Shown: piece after piece, positions 13,001-24,526 of the stretch | Layout: every line of letters starts with the position of its first letter | Position numbering within the stretch: the stretch's first letter is position 1 | Assembly: GCA_032358165.1 (NCBI GenBank) | Contig: JAALGY010000044.1 | Location: forward strand, 496,001 to 560,000 | Length of the DNA stretch: 64,000 nucleotides | Origin: Diplosphaera chodatii | Lineage: Eukaryota; Chlorophyta; Trebouxiophyceae; Prasiolales; Stichococcaceae | Reading direction: 5' to 3' | Made by a program: the position numbers and the translations under genes | Notes under the pieces: generated by a model | Told to the model about the DNA's origin: nothing | Seen by the model: only the letters and a program-made list of their open reading frames with translations | Databases searched by the model: none

Positions 13001-16000
13001 CCGGCTTGCATTTGCTTCACCTTGTAGTGGTGTGCAAACAAGCGCGCTTCTGATGATGCTCTGCTTTACGTGACGTGCAGGCTACATGGGGCACATCACC
13101 TACATCGCCAACAAGCTGGCGGAGGCGGCGGACCGCTCGCTGTTTGTGTCGCAGCAGCTGGCCGCCAGCAGGGCGTGGGCCGACTTCGCGGCCGGGACGC
13201 TGCAGGTGGGAATGGTCACTAAGGGTTTAGGGTTTTAGGGTCAGTTGCAAAAACCGTGATGCACCTCACTCGGAGACACCCGAAGGCTGTGCTCCCACTG
13301 ACAAGTCACATGCACTTATTCTGCTCTGACTTGTGAGCATGCGCACCGCCTCCAGTCGTACTTGAGCAGTGTGGGCCTGGTTGTCAAGTGCATGAATTCT
13401 GTTGAAACATCTGTATTGCGGCCCTGGTCATGCCATGCCCGAGTCAGTGGCCGGCAGGGGGTGCTGTACTATGGCAAAAGCAGTCGTGCAGGCAGCGGAC
13501 ACACTTGAGACTGCAGGCGTCAAGCCCAGGCGTCCAGATACGAACCCACTCTGGTCTGTGCGCTTGCTGCTGCAGGAGCGCAACATGCTGGAGAATGTGC
13601 AGAAGTGGGCGTGCGGCCGCCCGGCCCCGTCTGAGCTGGCGACCATCTCGGACGCACCCGACGAGGCGGGCCTCATGGACCTGGACCCAGGTGCACCTGC
13701 CCCACGTTCAAGCTGAGCTATGCAGCGACTGCTCGAGAGAATGCTGGTCCGTGCCCTGAGCCTCGTGAACTGGGCTTGCATGGCTGCGGTCCGCCTGTGG
13801 CTGATGTTGCTCGAAGTCGGCCGCTGCGTCAAGGCACTTGACGGCAACCCTCTGGTGTCCAGGGCCGGCGGGCAGCCTGGACTCCCCGCCAGACAGCGAC
13901 GGCGGCAACAGCCCCACGGCAGACGGCGCCGGGCAGCGCTACTTCCACGATGCGGCGGGCGACGACGAGGTGAGTCTGCTACTCCCACGTGTCGGCTGGT
14001 CTGCATTTGCAGCAATATGTCGCAAGCACCAGCTTTGGGCAGGCTGACGACCCAGAGCCTTGGACACGATGCAGCCGCGCATGTTCGAGGCGGCAACGCA
14101 GCAGAAGGAGCAAAGTCATCAGAAGAAGCTGCTGTTCATGGAGCGCCAACGTTGATGTCGTGCTGTGCGTGCAGGACGACCCGGTGTTCAGGGACGCCTC
14201 AGATGCACTGGACGCCCTGCGCCTGAATCCGCATGTCCTGCCTGTGGGGGCACAAACAGGTGCCGTGCGCCGACCAACACTCTACATCCCGCGCCTGTAC
14301 CTGCTGTTTCTTGAAACAGTCTCCACAGCTTGCCGTATACCCAGTTGCCTGTCCAGGCACAGTATGTGCTCATATTGCATACCACCACGGTGTGCAGGGC
14401 GCAGCAGCGACAGCAGCGATGACAGCAGCGAAGGCAGCAACGGCAGCGGCAGCGGAAGCGGCAGCCCGCCGCCGCCGCCGCATGCTGGGTCTGGCTCCGA
14501 TGCCCTGGCCCGCAGCCTAGGTGCGCAAGGGGGTTCCGACCCGCAACCGCAGTGCATGGCTGCAGCTTCAGGCTCCGCGGGCACGGGCTGATCTACTGGT
14601 GATTGGCACCTGCGCCTCTGCCTCGAGAACCTCTTCGTTGCACCCGGCACGTCTCCTGCCAAGCTTGGCAACCACCGTCGCGCAGAGGCGGAGGGCGAAA
14701 GCGGGGTGCTGGTTGTCACCTCCGACGAGGAGGAGCTGCTGCTGGAGGACGACGCCGTGGTGGTGGGGGTGCCCAAAGCCGCGGCGCCCCCGGCGGCGGC
14801 CACAGATGCCGCGGCTGCACAGCCGCCGGCGGCGTCACAAACACCGCTGGCCCCGCCGCCGGCTGCAGAGGTGCTCGCACTTTGCGGGCCCCTGCCTGGC
14901 GGTGTTGCAAGGCTGCGTGCCCTAATGCAGGATGCATGCCTCCTGGTGTTGGCCCTGCTGGCGTACGTTTCGGCACGACACCTTGTTGGTGTCTACAACA
15001 TTTACACTGGTGCTGCAGGCTGTGCTGCCGCCCACAGTGGAGGCCTCCCCCGACGGCCTGGACCCCACCAAGGCGGTGTCGGCCGCCACGCCGCCGCTGG
15101 TTCCGCCGCTGGAGGCCGCGGCGGCCGCGGGCGTGGCCGGGGGCGCCCCCGGCGCCCCCTCCCCCGTGTCTGGCGCGGCGGCGGCCGCGGCGGCCGCCAG
15201 CCACGGCGGCGGGTCGCCGCCCTCGGCGCCGGTGTCCATCCCCGCGGGCACAGGCGCCGACGGGCACGCCGCGGCCGAAGCGGGGGGCGCGGGCGGCGCC
15301 GACGACGAGGCGCTGGTCGGCGCGCGGCCCGGGCACAGCGGCGGCACCGTGCCCTCCAGCTCCCCGCTGCACGGGCCCAACCCCACCCCGGGCGCCGAGG
15401 CCGGCGGCGGCAGGGACGGCGCCGGCCAGAGCCGCAGCCTGCCGCGGGGCGCCGGCGGCGCGCAGCAGAAGGAGCATCCAGCGGCGTCAAACCCGCACCG
15501 CGCACCGAAGAGCGCCTTTGCCTCCTGGCGACCCACTTGGCAGGTGAGGTGCCGCGGTACTGTACCCAGGGCGTACAGAACATGCCGCAGATGGTTCTGA
15601 CGATGGTGTCGCTACGCCTGACACCGCTGTGCAGACCCAAGCCTCTGGTGGGGCGTCGGTCCGAGGGGCTGACGCATACATCTGCTCGTGCACAGGCTGT
15701 CGAGGACCAGGCAGCAGCGGCGGCTGCGAGCGCTGCTCAGGAGTATGTTGCCAAGCAGAGAGCAGCCACGGACGGCAGCAGCAGCAGCGGCAGCAGCGGT
15801 GGCAGCAACGGGCGGCTGCCCGTGAACCCCGCCCCGCCTGGTGCTTCGGGCAACGGCCCTGTTGCAGATGGCGACCCGAGCGCAGCCAGTGCTGAGGCAG
15901 CCCCAGCCGAGCATGGCGGCAAGGCGTGCGCAGACGCGCCTGCAGACGGCCTCAACGGGGAGGGCGGCAGCAATGGTGCAAGCGAGGTTGAGGGGGGGAC

Positions 16001-16446
16001 GGGCGGTGGCGGCGGTGGCACCATGGCAGGCATGCGCCCCGTGGCCAGGGCACCAGACGGCAGGCCCAAGTTCGCCTGGAACTCCCTGCAGCTGAAGGTG
16101 CGACAGCACCTGATGTGATGGCATCAACGGCATCACGTTCACACCTTGGAGGTTCAACTGTGCCGGCGGAAGTTCGGGCAGCTGCTGTAACGCAGTAGGT
16201 CTGGGGTGTACCATTGGCTGCTGACATGTGCGGAGATTGACACAGTAGGTGGTTGAGAAGGAGGCGGACGGGTTTGCACGGCACTTTGACGAGGGGGAAG
16301 ACACTTCCAAGTACGAGGTGGAGGTGCCAGATGAGTCGGGGAGTGCTGCGGCGTCGGCGGCAGGGGCGGCAGTGCAGCAGCAGCCTGGCAGCTCAGTCGT
16401 GCGTCCATTTGGAAAGGACTATGCCATCCGCTTTCAGTCCGGCTAG
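10065..16446 (+). CDS. SAPS-domain regulatory subunit of protein phosphatase 6 (PP6R/SIT4-associated)
   Basis: Nineteen exons: 10065-10172, 10264-10407, 10544-10630, 10742-10837, 11046-11165, 11305-11517, 11679-11879, 11985-12074, 12253-12438, 12682-12850, 13081-13205, 13576-13690, 13863-13969, 14175-14259, 14398-14520, 14686-14870, 15019-15543, 15696-16097 and 16249-16446. All phases agree, giving about 1092 residues. The start MFWRVSGF, with LENLLAEDDLIQ after it, is the hallmark SAPS N-terminus. Further conserved blocks are EVKSLNSRVLEFL, FGVLDPPLGSARLKAVE, YPFNNLLHHQ and GYMGHITYIANKL. SAPS proteins are helical-repeat scaffolds that bind the PP6/Sit4 catalytic subunit and direct it in cell-cycle and stress signalling. 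The C-terminal third (exons 13-18) is disordered, rich in Ala, Gly, Ser and acidic runs, and longer than I recall for animal homologues. A TGTAA, a common chlorophyte poly(A) signal, occurs about 270 nt after the stop. Confidence 0.93.
13221..13240 (+). repeat. Short interstitial telomere-like motif
   Basis: The sequence AAGGGTTTAGGGTTTTAGGG contains one TTTAGGG unit and one TTTTAGGG unit back to back. It lies in the intron after exon 11 of the PP6 subunit gene. TTTAGGG is the plant/Chlorella-type telomere unit and TTTTAGGG the Chlamydomonas-type. The tract is only two units long, so chance origin is possible. Confidence 0.6.
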
Positions 16447-17243
16447 TGTTCACACAATGACAGCTTGGCGGCATGGGAAGCATGCAAGCGCTTGCGCGCC
16501 CACAGTAGCTCACGATCAGCAGCGTCCCTGCGATCAGCAGCTTCACCAGCACCTGGCGAGGGTTCTGACAGCTTAGAGTTGACGCTTTTGACGTCTGGGG
16601 TGTCAACACAGATGTGCAGCACTGCCTGTGGTCTTCGCACACTTCCGCTTGTTGCACACATCTGCTTGCTTTGATGATGTCCGATGCCTGACAACCTAAG
16701 CCGCTGGGCATTGTAACTGCAGCAGTGGCAATGTCTGCTGTTCGACACCAGCTGAGCTGCGTGTTGTGTGGTCGTTGACTCGGGTGAAACGAAAGGCACT
16801 TGCGGTCGGCATCACAGCAGTTGCCCACCCTGCAGTTGCATCTGCAACCCAAAACCAGCCATGTGAGCCAACACACTGCAGCTTGCAGCCTTAGGAGTGT
16901 ACACGCACCCTCAGTGCATCATGCAAAGGGACCCAGCATCGCATGAACTGGCGTGTCGCAAAGGAAGCCTGCACTCCAACACATCTCGAACAGCCACAAC
17001 TAGCAAATTGCGTGCGGTTGCTTGACCCAGGGATGCAGAGGCTGATTATTATATGTTGTTGAGATGACACTGCTCAGCGCGCTATGCAATGTGGAACAGA
17101 GTCGGAGCAGGAGACAAATTACTTGCAGCGGCAGTGCAGCACCGCTATGCGCAGCAACGAATGACTTCAACAGCGCACTACACGCGAACCTGCGCAGGCC
17201 TGTCTGATCAGACACAGCTTCACCTGCAGCTTCACACATCGTC
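16447..17243. other. Intergenic, no gene seen
   Basis: This stretch contains the 3' flank of the PP6 subunit gene (including a TGTAA near 16715) and the upstream region of the next plus-strand gene. Minus-strand open frames of up to 240 codons run through it but show no motif and no splice-consistent structure. Confidence 0.5.
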
Positions 17244-19849
17244 ATGAGGCCGTCGCACGGTTCAGCAGCTGCACTGCTGCTGCTGCTGCTGCTGCTGTGC
17301 GCTGTTGGGATGCCGCTCATCCCAGCATACAGCATTCAGCAGGCGGAGGATCAGAGAAGCATCGACGCTCTTGGATCAGGCCAGATCAAGATGCAAACAG
17401 TCAGTAGCAAACAGGTGGCTTGTGCTGCAGGGCGAGCATGCCCTGTGTGCTTGCTGCAACATCTGCAAACGCAGTGGCTGAAACATGCTGCACACATGCC
17501 AAGTGTGAGTTTGTGCAAACGGTGTCGATCTCAGGAGCTGCTGACGATCCTCACGCCGGTGTACCCAGACGAACACACGCTGAGCTTGCTGCGGAACCAG
17601 CTCAGGACATTCGCAGCGTTTGCAGACATGAGCAGCTTTGCAGCCTGGATGATGGTGACGCCCGCTGGTAAGCTGGCCACACTGCAGATGTTCCTGGACT
17701 TCGAGCTCGGCGTCCTGCCGCCAGCGCTGTCTGACAAGGTGCGGTCATCTGCAGACAACCCACATGTCTGTCGTCTCAAAGACTCCACGCTTGTTGTCCT
17801 TGACACAAGCTACCTGACGTAAGATCAGCCGCATGACCTCTGGCAGAATGCCACCTACACGAAATGCCAGGACAGCCTGAAGGCTCAGTGTCCACATGAA
17901 CGCGCTGCAGATTGTTTTGGTGACGGACGAGGCGTGTGTGCCGGAGCTGGAACCCAGCCGATTCGCACTCATTGCCTTTAACGATGCTGTCTTCATCCCC
18001 GGCTGGTTCAAGCAGCAGGTAGGCCCGCGGCAGTGGGGCTGTGCACAGCACGGCCAGTTAGAGCTTGAAGGACGGTCTCGCCAACCCCTCTTTCTGTGCA
18101 GTTTGTGACGCAGCCCCGACCCAGCCGTGCAATAAGTTACGCCGGTGTGAGGAGGGTCGCTCCTGCCATGCAGCTGCTCAAGCTGGGGTGCGCGCACCTG
18201 ATCACGACGCCCTTCTACCTCATCACCGACGCCGACACCTTCTACCTGAACCACTTCTCGGCAGGCAAGCTGTGCACCGCGGGTGGCCGCGCAGGCGCAT
18301 CAGTGATGACCTGCGCCGAGACGTGTTATGGGCATCACATCATCACACCCTGTGGCATGCACCACCACAGAGGTGTCTGCGTGCTGCATGCAGGGGACCT
18401 GTTCCACACCAGCACCTGCAACTCCACCGAGCAGCACATCGTGTGCAATGCGCAGCGCAGCGAGGCATACAGGTGCATGTCGACTTGTGCCCCTGGCCGC
18501 CCCACCATGCATGGAGGCGCTTATGTCAGCATACCTGAATGTATGCTGCCGTGAATTTCATCATCGCTGCAACCCCTGTCCTCGCTACAAGGCTTGTCCT
18601 GGCGTCAAGCAGGGCGAAGACGGAGCTGCAGTCGTATGTCGAGGGCCAGCAGCTGCAGTGGATCATCAACAGCGCAGATACCCTGGAGGTGATGCCCTGC
18701 CTCAGCTGCCCCAGATCGTGCAGTGCTTGAGTTGTGCGAGTGCCGTGAAGCCCTCACGTCTTGACGTGCTCCTCCATCCCCGCTGCAGCTGCCGGTGCCT
18801 CAGGGTGAGGAGTCCAGCGGGGTCACGCCGCAGATTTTTGCGCGCCCCCTGGTGGCGGCGGTCGTGGCGCACATCAACCAGCTCGTCAAGAAGGAGGTGC
18901 TGGCAGAGAGCCAAGCACGCATCTCATTTGCTCGTGGCATGTGCCTGCACGGAAAGGCTTTGCCGTGTAGCAGAACAACACGCTTGGCATGTCGCACCGT
19001 GGCTGTCTGACAGGACCTTCTCATTAGGTGGACAACGCCGGCTGCTCACATGGTCGCCTCCTTTTCCATCACAGTACTGGGAGCACATGCCGTGGCGGGT
19101 GTACATGTGCGGGCGGCTGACGCTGTACTACTATCTGTCGCACCACAAGGGCCTGCCCAAGGACCATGCGCAGCCGTGGACCGAGTTCAACGTGTACTGG
19201 GTGTATGCAGAGCATGCAGGTGGGCAGAAGCCTGCATGGATGGTGCAGTGTGGTGCAGTTGCTCACCATGCTGCACACGCTGCACAGAGGCTGACATCGT
19301 GCTGAGCAGCCGCCACGGGAGGCCGGCCTGTTGCCATGGCGGAGGCTCGATGGGGTTTGCTTTTTGTTTTTGCCCATGTTTGCCGAACGGGCCGTGTGCG
19401 CTACAGGGCTGTGGGACAAGTACCATGTGCGGGCGCACCTGGCCAGCTACCGCACCAACGCGTGGGGCACCGAGCAGTTTGAGCAGTGGGACCCCTGCGC
19501 CACCATCCAGACGGACCAGTGGAACCCGGGTGCGCGGCTGGTGGCAAATTTTCCGATAGCAGGCGCAGCGCTGCATCTGCTGAACACCTCGCTGTGCTGA
19601 AGGCTCAGGCTGCGCATGCTCGACACAGTGTCGAGGCTGTGCGCAGGGTACTGGGCCGTGTTCCAGAGCACCATGGGCGTGTCCGGCGAGGCGATCTGGG
19701 ACAAGCTGAAGCGCTGCGTGCCGGAGGCCAGCCGCGGCGGCGGCACGGGCGCGGGGCCAGCAGCGCAGCGGCAGCAGCAGCAGCACCGGAAGCGGCGGCG
19801 GCGGCGGCTGCTTGCGCAGCCGCCGGCCCGAGCAGCCAGCAGCCAGTGA
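17244..19849 (+). CDS. Signal-anchored DUF6492-like glycosyltransferase-type protein
   Basis: Exons 17244-17414, 17535-17738, 17911-18018, 18174-18282, 18394-18472, 18613-18688, 18789-18896, 19075-19219, 19407-19529 and 19647-19849 join in phase to about 441 residues. Residues 8-24 are a Leu-rich hydrophobic segment that fits a signal peptide or type II anchor. The body has LLTILTPVYPDE, then GWFKQQLLKLG leading into FYLITDADTFYLN. The DAD at 180-182 sits where glycosyltransferases bind metal. Later blocks are WTEFNVYWVYAEHAG and YWAVFQSTMGVS. This order matches the DUF6492 family, whose biochemistry I do not know. A Golgi or secreted glycosyltransferase role is inferred. The tail is Gln/Arg-rich, with a run of basic residues. 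Exon 4 could instead start at 18104, which would add 23 residues in the same frame. Confidence 0.8.
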
Positions 19850-20577
19850 CGGCTGCAGATCGCCATGCTGCGGAGTGCAAGACATGCCCAGGTACAGTGG
19901 CGCTCCTGTGCAGCAGCGACATGTGTACCAGCAAGGCGTGTTTCAGCAGCCGCCACGCCATCACAGCTGTTCTGCGTGCGGCTAGCTAGGAGCGGGATGC
20001 AGCATCACCCTGAGCTACATCAGGCTTGGTTACTCTTGTCTACATGCGTCGCCTGAATACATAGCATGTAGACAGTCTCGGCACTTGGCGCCACTGCCAA
20101 CCCTGGTGAATGGAAGTCAGCGGTGCGCAGTCACGCTGGGCAAGCCAGGACTCGCCTTGCTGGCCTCACATTGCAGGACAGTGCACTTTGATGGCCTGCC
20201 AGGGGATTAGTCCATGGTACACCGGTCATACGGTGGGCCGTCCTGGCAGCGCTTTAGGCCCCCGGCTGGATCCGGAAGGATCTACGTTGTACGACCCCCC
20301 TGGCAAGTTGGGCACTTGGCAGCACTCCCTGCGCGGCCCTGCCGAATCGTGCGCGGTGCCTGCTGTCCTGTGGGAGGAACTCTTCCCTTTTCTGCGGTGC
20401 AGCACTGCGGTCAGCTGCAGCGAGCAAGGCGTTTCGCGCGCAGTGACCACAGCTGCGTGGGTGCGGCTAGCGGACGGCTGGCTGACACTCCGACTGTTGC
20501 ATCTGCAGCGGCGACAGCGCCGCACGTCGGCGTTCCTCTCACAACGTGACATAGCGTCGCGAGGCGCCCCGTTTCTG
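19850..20577. other. Intergenic, no gene seen
   Basis: This stretch lies between two plus-strand genes. Open frames on both strands lack family motifs and do not chain into exons. It probably holds the 3' UTR of the glycosyltransferase-like gene and the promoter of the pseudokinase gene. Confidence 0.5.
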
Positions 20578-23500
20578 ATGAAGGGCGGCGCTGGCGGAGC
20601 GCAATGCACGGATGCCGGTTCGGTCCGGTTCGCGGGCTGCTTCGGCTTCGGGCTGGCGCGGTCTCCAAAACCCAGCAGGTGAGGCATCCGATGCGTGCCA
20701 CCTCGTGTTCGCAGCCGTATGGCGGCTGTCGACGCATCAGCTGCGTGCCTGCACGGTTCGTCACCGCCGAGGAGCAGGTGCCGACCAGCAGTCCGAAGGT
20801 TCCTCTGATCCAGAGTGTGTGGCCCCCATGCACCGCTCACCCTGGCACGTCAAACAGCCGGTCATTCATCGCGCCGCCTCGCGGCGAACATCCCAGCGAC
20901 ATTCCCGTTCGACGGTGCTCGCACCTACCTGCACAACTACGATCCACCGCAATGAGTAATACCGACGCTGAACGATCGCTCTTTGCCGGCGCAGCGGCGT
21001 CAAAGGGCGCCAGGTCGCAGCAGCGGAGCAGCAGCACTGCGGCGACGACGCCAACACCGGCCCCGCAGCGCCGGCCGACTCCGCCAGCAGCGTGGCGTCC
21101 GGCAAGCCGCCGGCGGTGGCGCAGCTGCTGAAGGGGGACCCCAACTTCTTCCGCGGCGACTCGGCCTCCTTCACGGAGGGCGCCGCCCTGCGCAAGGCCG
21201 CGGGCGCGATCGACACCTTCACGCCGGCGCCGGCGCGGGCGCCTGGGCCGCTGTGCAGCGCGACTCCCCCGCCTGCTGAGGCCTCGGACCGCAGCTTCGT
21301 GACGGCACTGGTCGCCAGCAGCACCTGCAGCAGCATCGGCAGCGACAGCGACACGCGCGGCGCCGGCAGCGGCGGCGGCGGCGGCAGCGGCAGCGAGGCC
21401 CAGTCGCCCCGCCGCCAGGCCATAAATGCTTTTGTGCGCCACCGCAGCAGCGTGGACGTGCGGGCGGACAGCGACCCGTACCCAATGCGCGCCAGCAGCG
21501 CCGGCCCCGCCAGCCGCTCCAGCATCAGCCTGGACGCCTGGCTGCGCTCCGGCAGCGGCGGCCTGCCCGGCAGGGCGGCGGCGGCGCGCGGCCGCAGCAG
21601 CCTGAGCATGGACACCTGGCTCCGCACCGGCAGCGACGGCAGCCTGGACCTGCCGCGCGGCCGACCGGGCAGCGGATCGACCCCCGGCCGCAGCAGCCTC
21701 AGCGCGGACTTCGGCGGCGGCGGGCAGTTTGCCCACCGGTCCACCCCGGGGGCTCTGGAGACCATCCGCAGCAGCCTCGGCGGCCGGCCGCCCAAGCGGG
21801 ACTCTAGGGACAGCCGCTGCAGCGTCGATGTCGAGCGCCGCCGGGAGCTGCTGTATTCGATGCCTGCGCCGCTGCACCTATTCGAGTCGGAGGCGCCAAA
21901 GCAGGTGACCGCGCCTTTTCACGTCCCATCATGCACTGCATCATTGGCAGCTCCAGTGCCGCTTGCTGAAACGTGTTGCTGGCTTCATGTGATCCGAGAT
22001 AAGTAGCTCGGCTCTGCCGGTGACACTCGAGTCAGCCATAGTTGCATGATGCCGTCAACCCTTCCGTGCACGAAGCGAAAGTAGCATGAGCTGATATGTG
22101 CATTGCGGAACACTGCAGGGTGCTGCAAAGCCGGCAGGAGCATTGCTGCCGGCTGGCCACCGCTACCAGCGCCTCTCAAGCCTCAGCAGGTGCCCTGAGT
22201 TCACCGCTGACAGCGATCACACAATACAGCCTGCGGTGGCAGCTTGCACTGCATGCGCGTTGTTGTCCCAGTGCAGCTGCAGTCTGAATCATGTGCCACA
22301 CAGCATGCTTGACCGCGACGCAGCGGCTTCTGCACGTCGGTGGACCTGTGCCTGGACACGGAAACCGACACCCCTGTTGTCATCCGCTTCATCGAGCGCG
22401 GCCCCGCGCTGGAGGAGGCCGCGGTGCGGCGGCAGCTGAAGTTCCACCAGCGGGCCGCGGGCCACCCCAACATCGCGCAGCTGCTGGTGCGGGACGTTCC
22501 CATCCTCCTGCACACTGCTCCCTTCCTGCTGCCTGGACTGCTGAGCAGATCCCGCTGGATGTGATCAGTGATGTGGCCACTGCACACTGCGCCCGACGGG
22601 TGCAAATGCTTTGCACGCCCAGCCACACTGCCCACTGTCAGATAGCCTCCTGCAGCACTGCTGCCAGTGACCCACCGAGGGTTTGCCTTGCCGCAGGACG
22701 TGTTCGCGCTGCCCGGGCACCTGGCGCTGGTGATGGAGTGGGCCAACTGCGGCGACCTGAAGGCGTACATCACCTCCTACACCCAGGAGAACGTGCGCGC
22801 CAGCAGCGTGCCACGCCCTGAGCTGCCAACTTGTGCACGGCGGCCCAGCTCCTCATCAACGATGTTGCCCGCCTCTGAGCAGCATGCGGTGCCCAGAAGC
22901 TTGGTGCAGTGCTGAATGCACCACTCTGCTTTGCAGGGCACCGGGATCCCTGAGAAGGACGCGAGGTGCGTCATGCGGCAGCTGCTGCAGGCGGTGCGGT
23001 TCGCGCACCGGCACGGCTGCGCCACCTCCGGCGTCAAGGTGAGCCGCGCCAGCATGACTGCTAAACCCTTCTTCCAGACCACCGGTGCAGACCCTGCACC
23101 TCGCATGGCAGCCGCTTGGTGCGCAGCTGCAAAGTCACCCCGGAGCTGGCCAGCATCGCTGTGGGCCACAGACTGGCGCTTCAAAACTGAAGCCAATACC
23201 TGTGCTCAAAAAGGTTAATACCTTCATCTGCAGCTGGGCGATGTGCTGCTGCACGTGGATCCGGAGGCGTCCGACAGCATCACCGTGAAGCTACTGTGCG
23301 GATGGGCGGGGGGCGAGGACGGCCTGTTCTCGCCGTCCAACGTCAAGCTGTGCGGCGGCATGCCGGACTACAAGGCGCCTGAGGTGCGGCTCGTGCTGCA
23401 TCCCGCTTCCAGCCCCTACACCCTCCTCCAGCGCTTGTGTTCATTGGGGTGGTGCCAACCAACCAACACCAGTGTACCGCAGCTTCAGTTCATTTGCATC

Positions 23501-24526
23501 TGGTGTGCTTCCTGCACGTAGGGCACTTTGCATCGTGCTTCCACTGTACAGAAGGTCTGGTGCTGTCCAGATCTGCAGCAAGTGCGCCACATGCGTGACT
23601 GCAACTGCAGGCGCTGCACAACGAGCAGTACGAGGCGCGGCACGCGGACGCCTGGTGCTGCGGCGCGGTCATGTACATGCTGCTGGCGGGCGCGTTCCCG
23701 TTCCTGACGGCGCGCGAGGCGGGGCGGCCCCAGATGCAGCAGCTGCACGCGCTGGTGCAGCGCATCGTCAGCGGCCGCTTCCTCGACCTCGCCCGCTCGG
23801 TGCGCGGCCGCCGGGATCTGCCCCGAGACCACCGAAGGGACATGGCAGATGAGATCGCCCTGAGACCATGACATGGCGGACGTGGCAGCCGGCATTGCAC
23901 GTGGCCCAGGCTGCGGTGCTCCCTCCCTTGCCTCTGCGCACCTGCAACGGTCTACCCGCGGCATCCCGCGAGGTGCTGCAGCCGTTCAGAGCTCGTGAGG
24001 GAAGCAGGCTTCGAGGGAAGGACACCACAGCTGCACAGGTCCAACAGGGCCCGACCTTCCTGCCGTCCACAGATGCTGCGGAAGACTCTGAAGCGACAGT
24101 AACCCGCCCGCAGGTGACGCCGTCGTGCAGCAACCTGATGACGCGGCTGCTGGACCCCGACCCCGACCTGCGCATCACCGTGAGGGAGGCCCTGCAGCAC
24201 CCCTGGATCGCCGCCGACCCCGCAGCAGCTGACCCCAAGGTGTGCCGCCGCTGCAGCCTCCCTGCTGCACTCGGCATCTGCAAGTCTGATGCAGTCCTGT
24301 GTATCTATGAGTCAACAAGCCAGAACATGTGGCATGCCAGGAAGTCAAAGCTGCCTATGGCAGAGAACTGCTTGGCTGTTGTTCAAGCTCAGCTGAGCGG
24401 CACTGCCGGGCGTTGCACTGATGCGCTGCTGTGTTGCACGTCCAACAGGTGACTCCAGGGCTGCCAAACAAGCAGAATGGCATCCCCGCTGAGTGGGACG
24501 CGGCTGTGCGAATGCTAACTGCATAG
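20578..24526 (+). CDS. SnRK2-type pseudokinase with long N-terminal extension
   Basis: Exons 20578-20678, 20995-21904, 22119-22189, 22324-22486, 22697-22792, 22937-23038, 23234-23383, 23611-23799, 24114-24239 and 24449-24526 join to about 661 residues. From about residue 345 the protein aligns with SnRK2/SNF1 kinases: VVIRFIERG, HPNIAQLL, HLALVMEWANCGDLKAYI, ADAWCCGAVMYMLLAGAFPF, and LRITVREALQHPW. The catalytic positions are replaced. The glycine loop reads SSGFCT, the VAxK lysine is Arg, the HRD motif is ATS and the DFG motif is CGW. The APE motif (KAPE) and the helix F Asp remain. The fold is therefore probably kept for binding or scaffolding rather than phosphotransfer. Residues 34-337, in one large exon, are disordered and hold repeated RSS motifs. 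The first exon is chosen by phase and a good GTGAGG donor, and is less certain. Confidence 0.87.

Noticed and set aside
14059..14160. Possible extra PP6 subunit exon between exons 13 and 14
   Set aside because: The stretch stays open and follows a CAG, but its only donor is GTTGAT and the phase does not fit exon 14. It is left as intron.
14706..16118. A 470-codon plus-strand open frame
   Set aside because: It starts inside a real PP6 subunit exon and then runs on through an intron and the next exons in a shifted, Arg-rich frame, so it is not a separate gene.
20837..21877. A 346-codon minus-strand open frame rich in Ala, Arg and Gly
   Set aside because: It is the antisense of the large GC-rich coding exon of the pseudokinase gene. 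Third-position GC bias makes antisense frames stay open, and no motif was seen.
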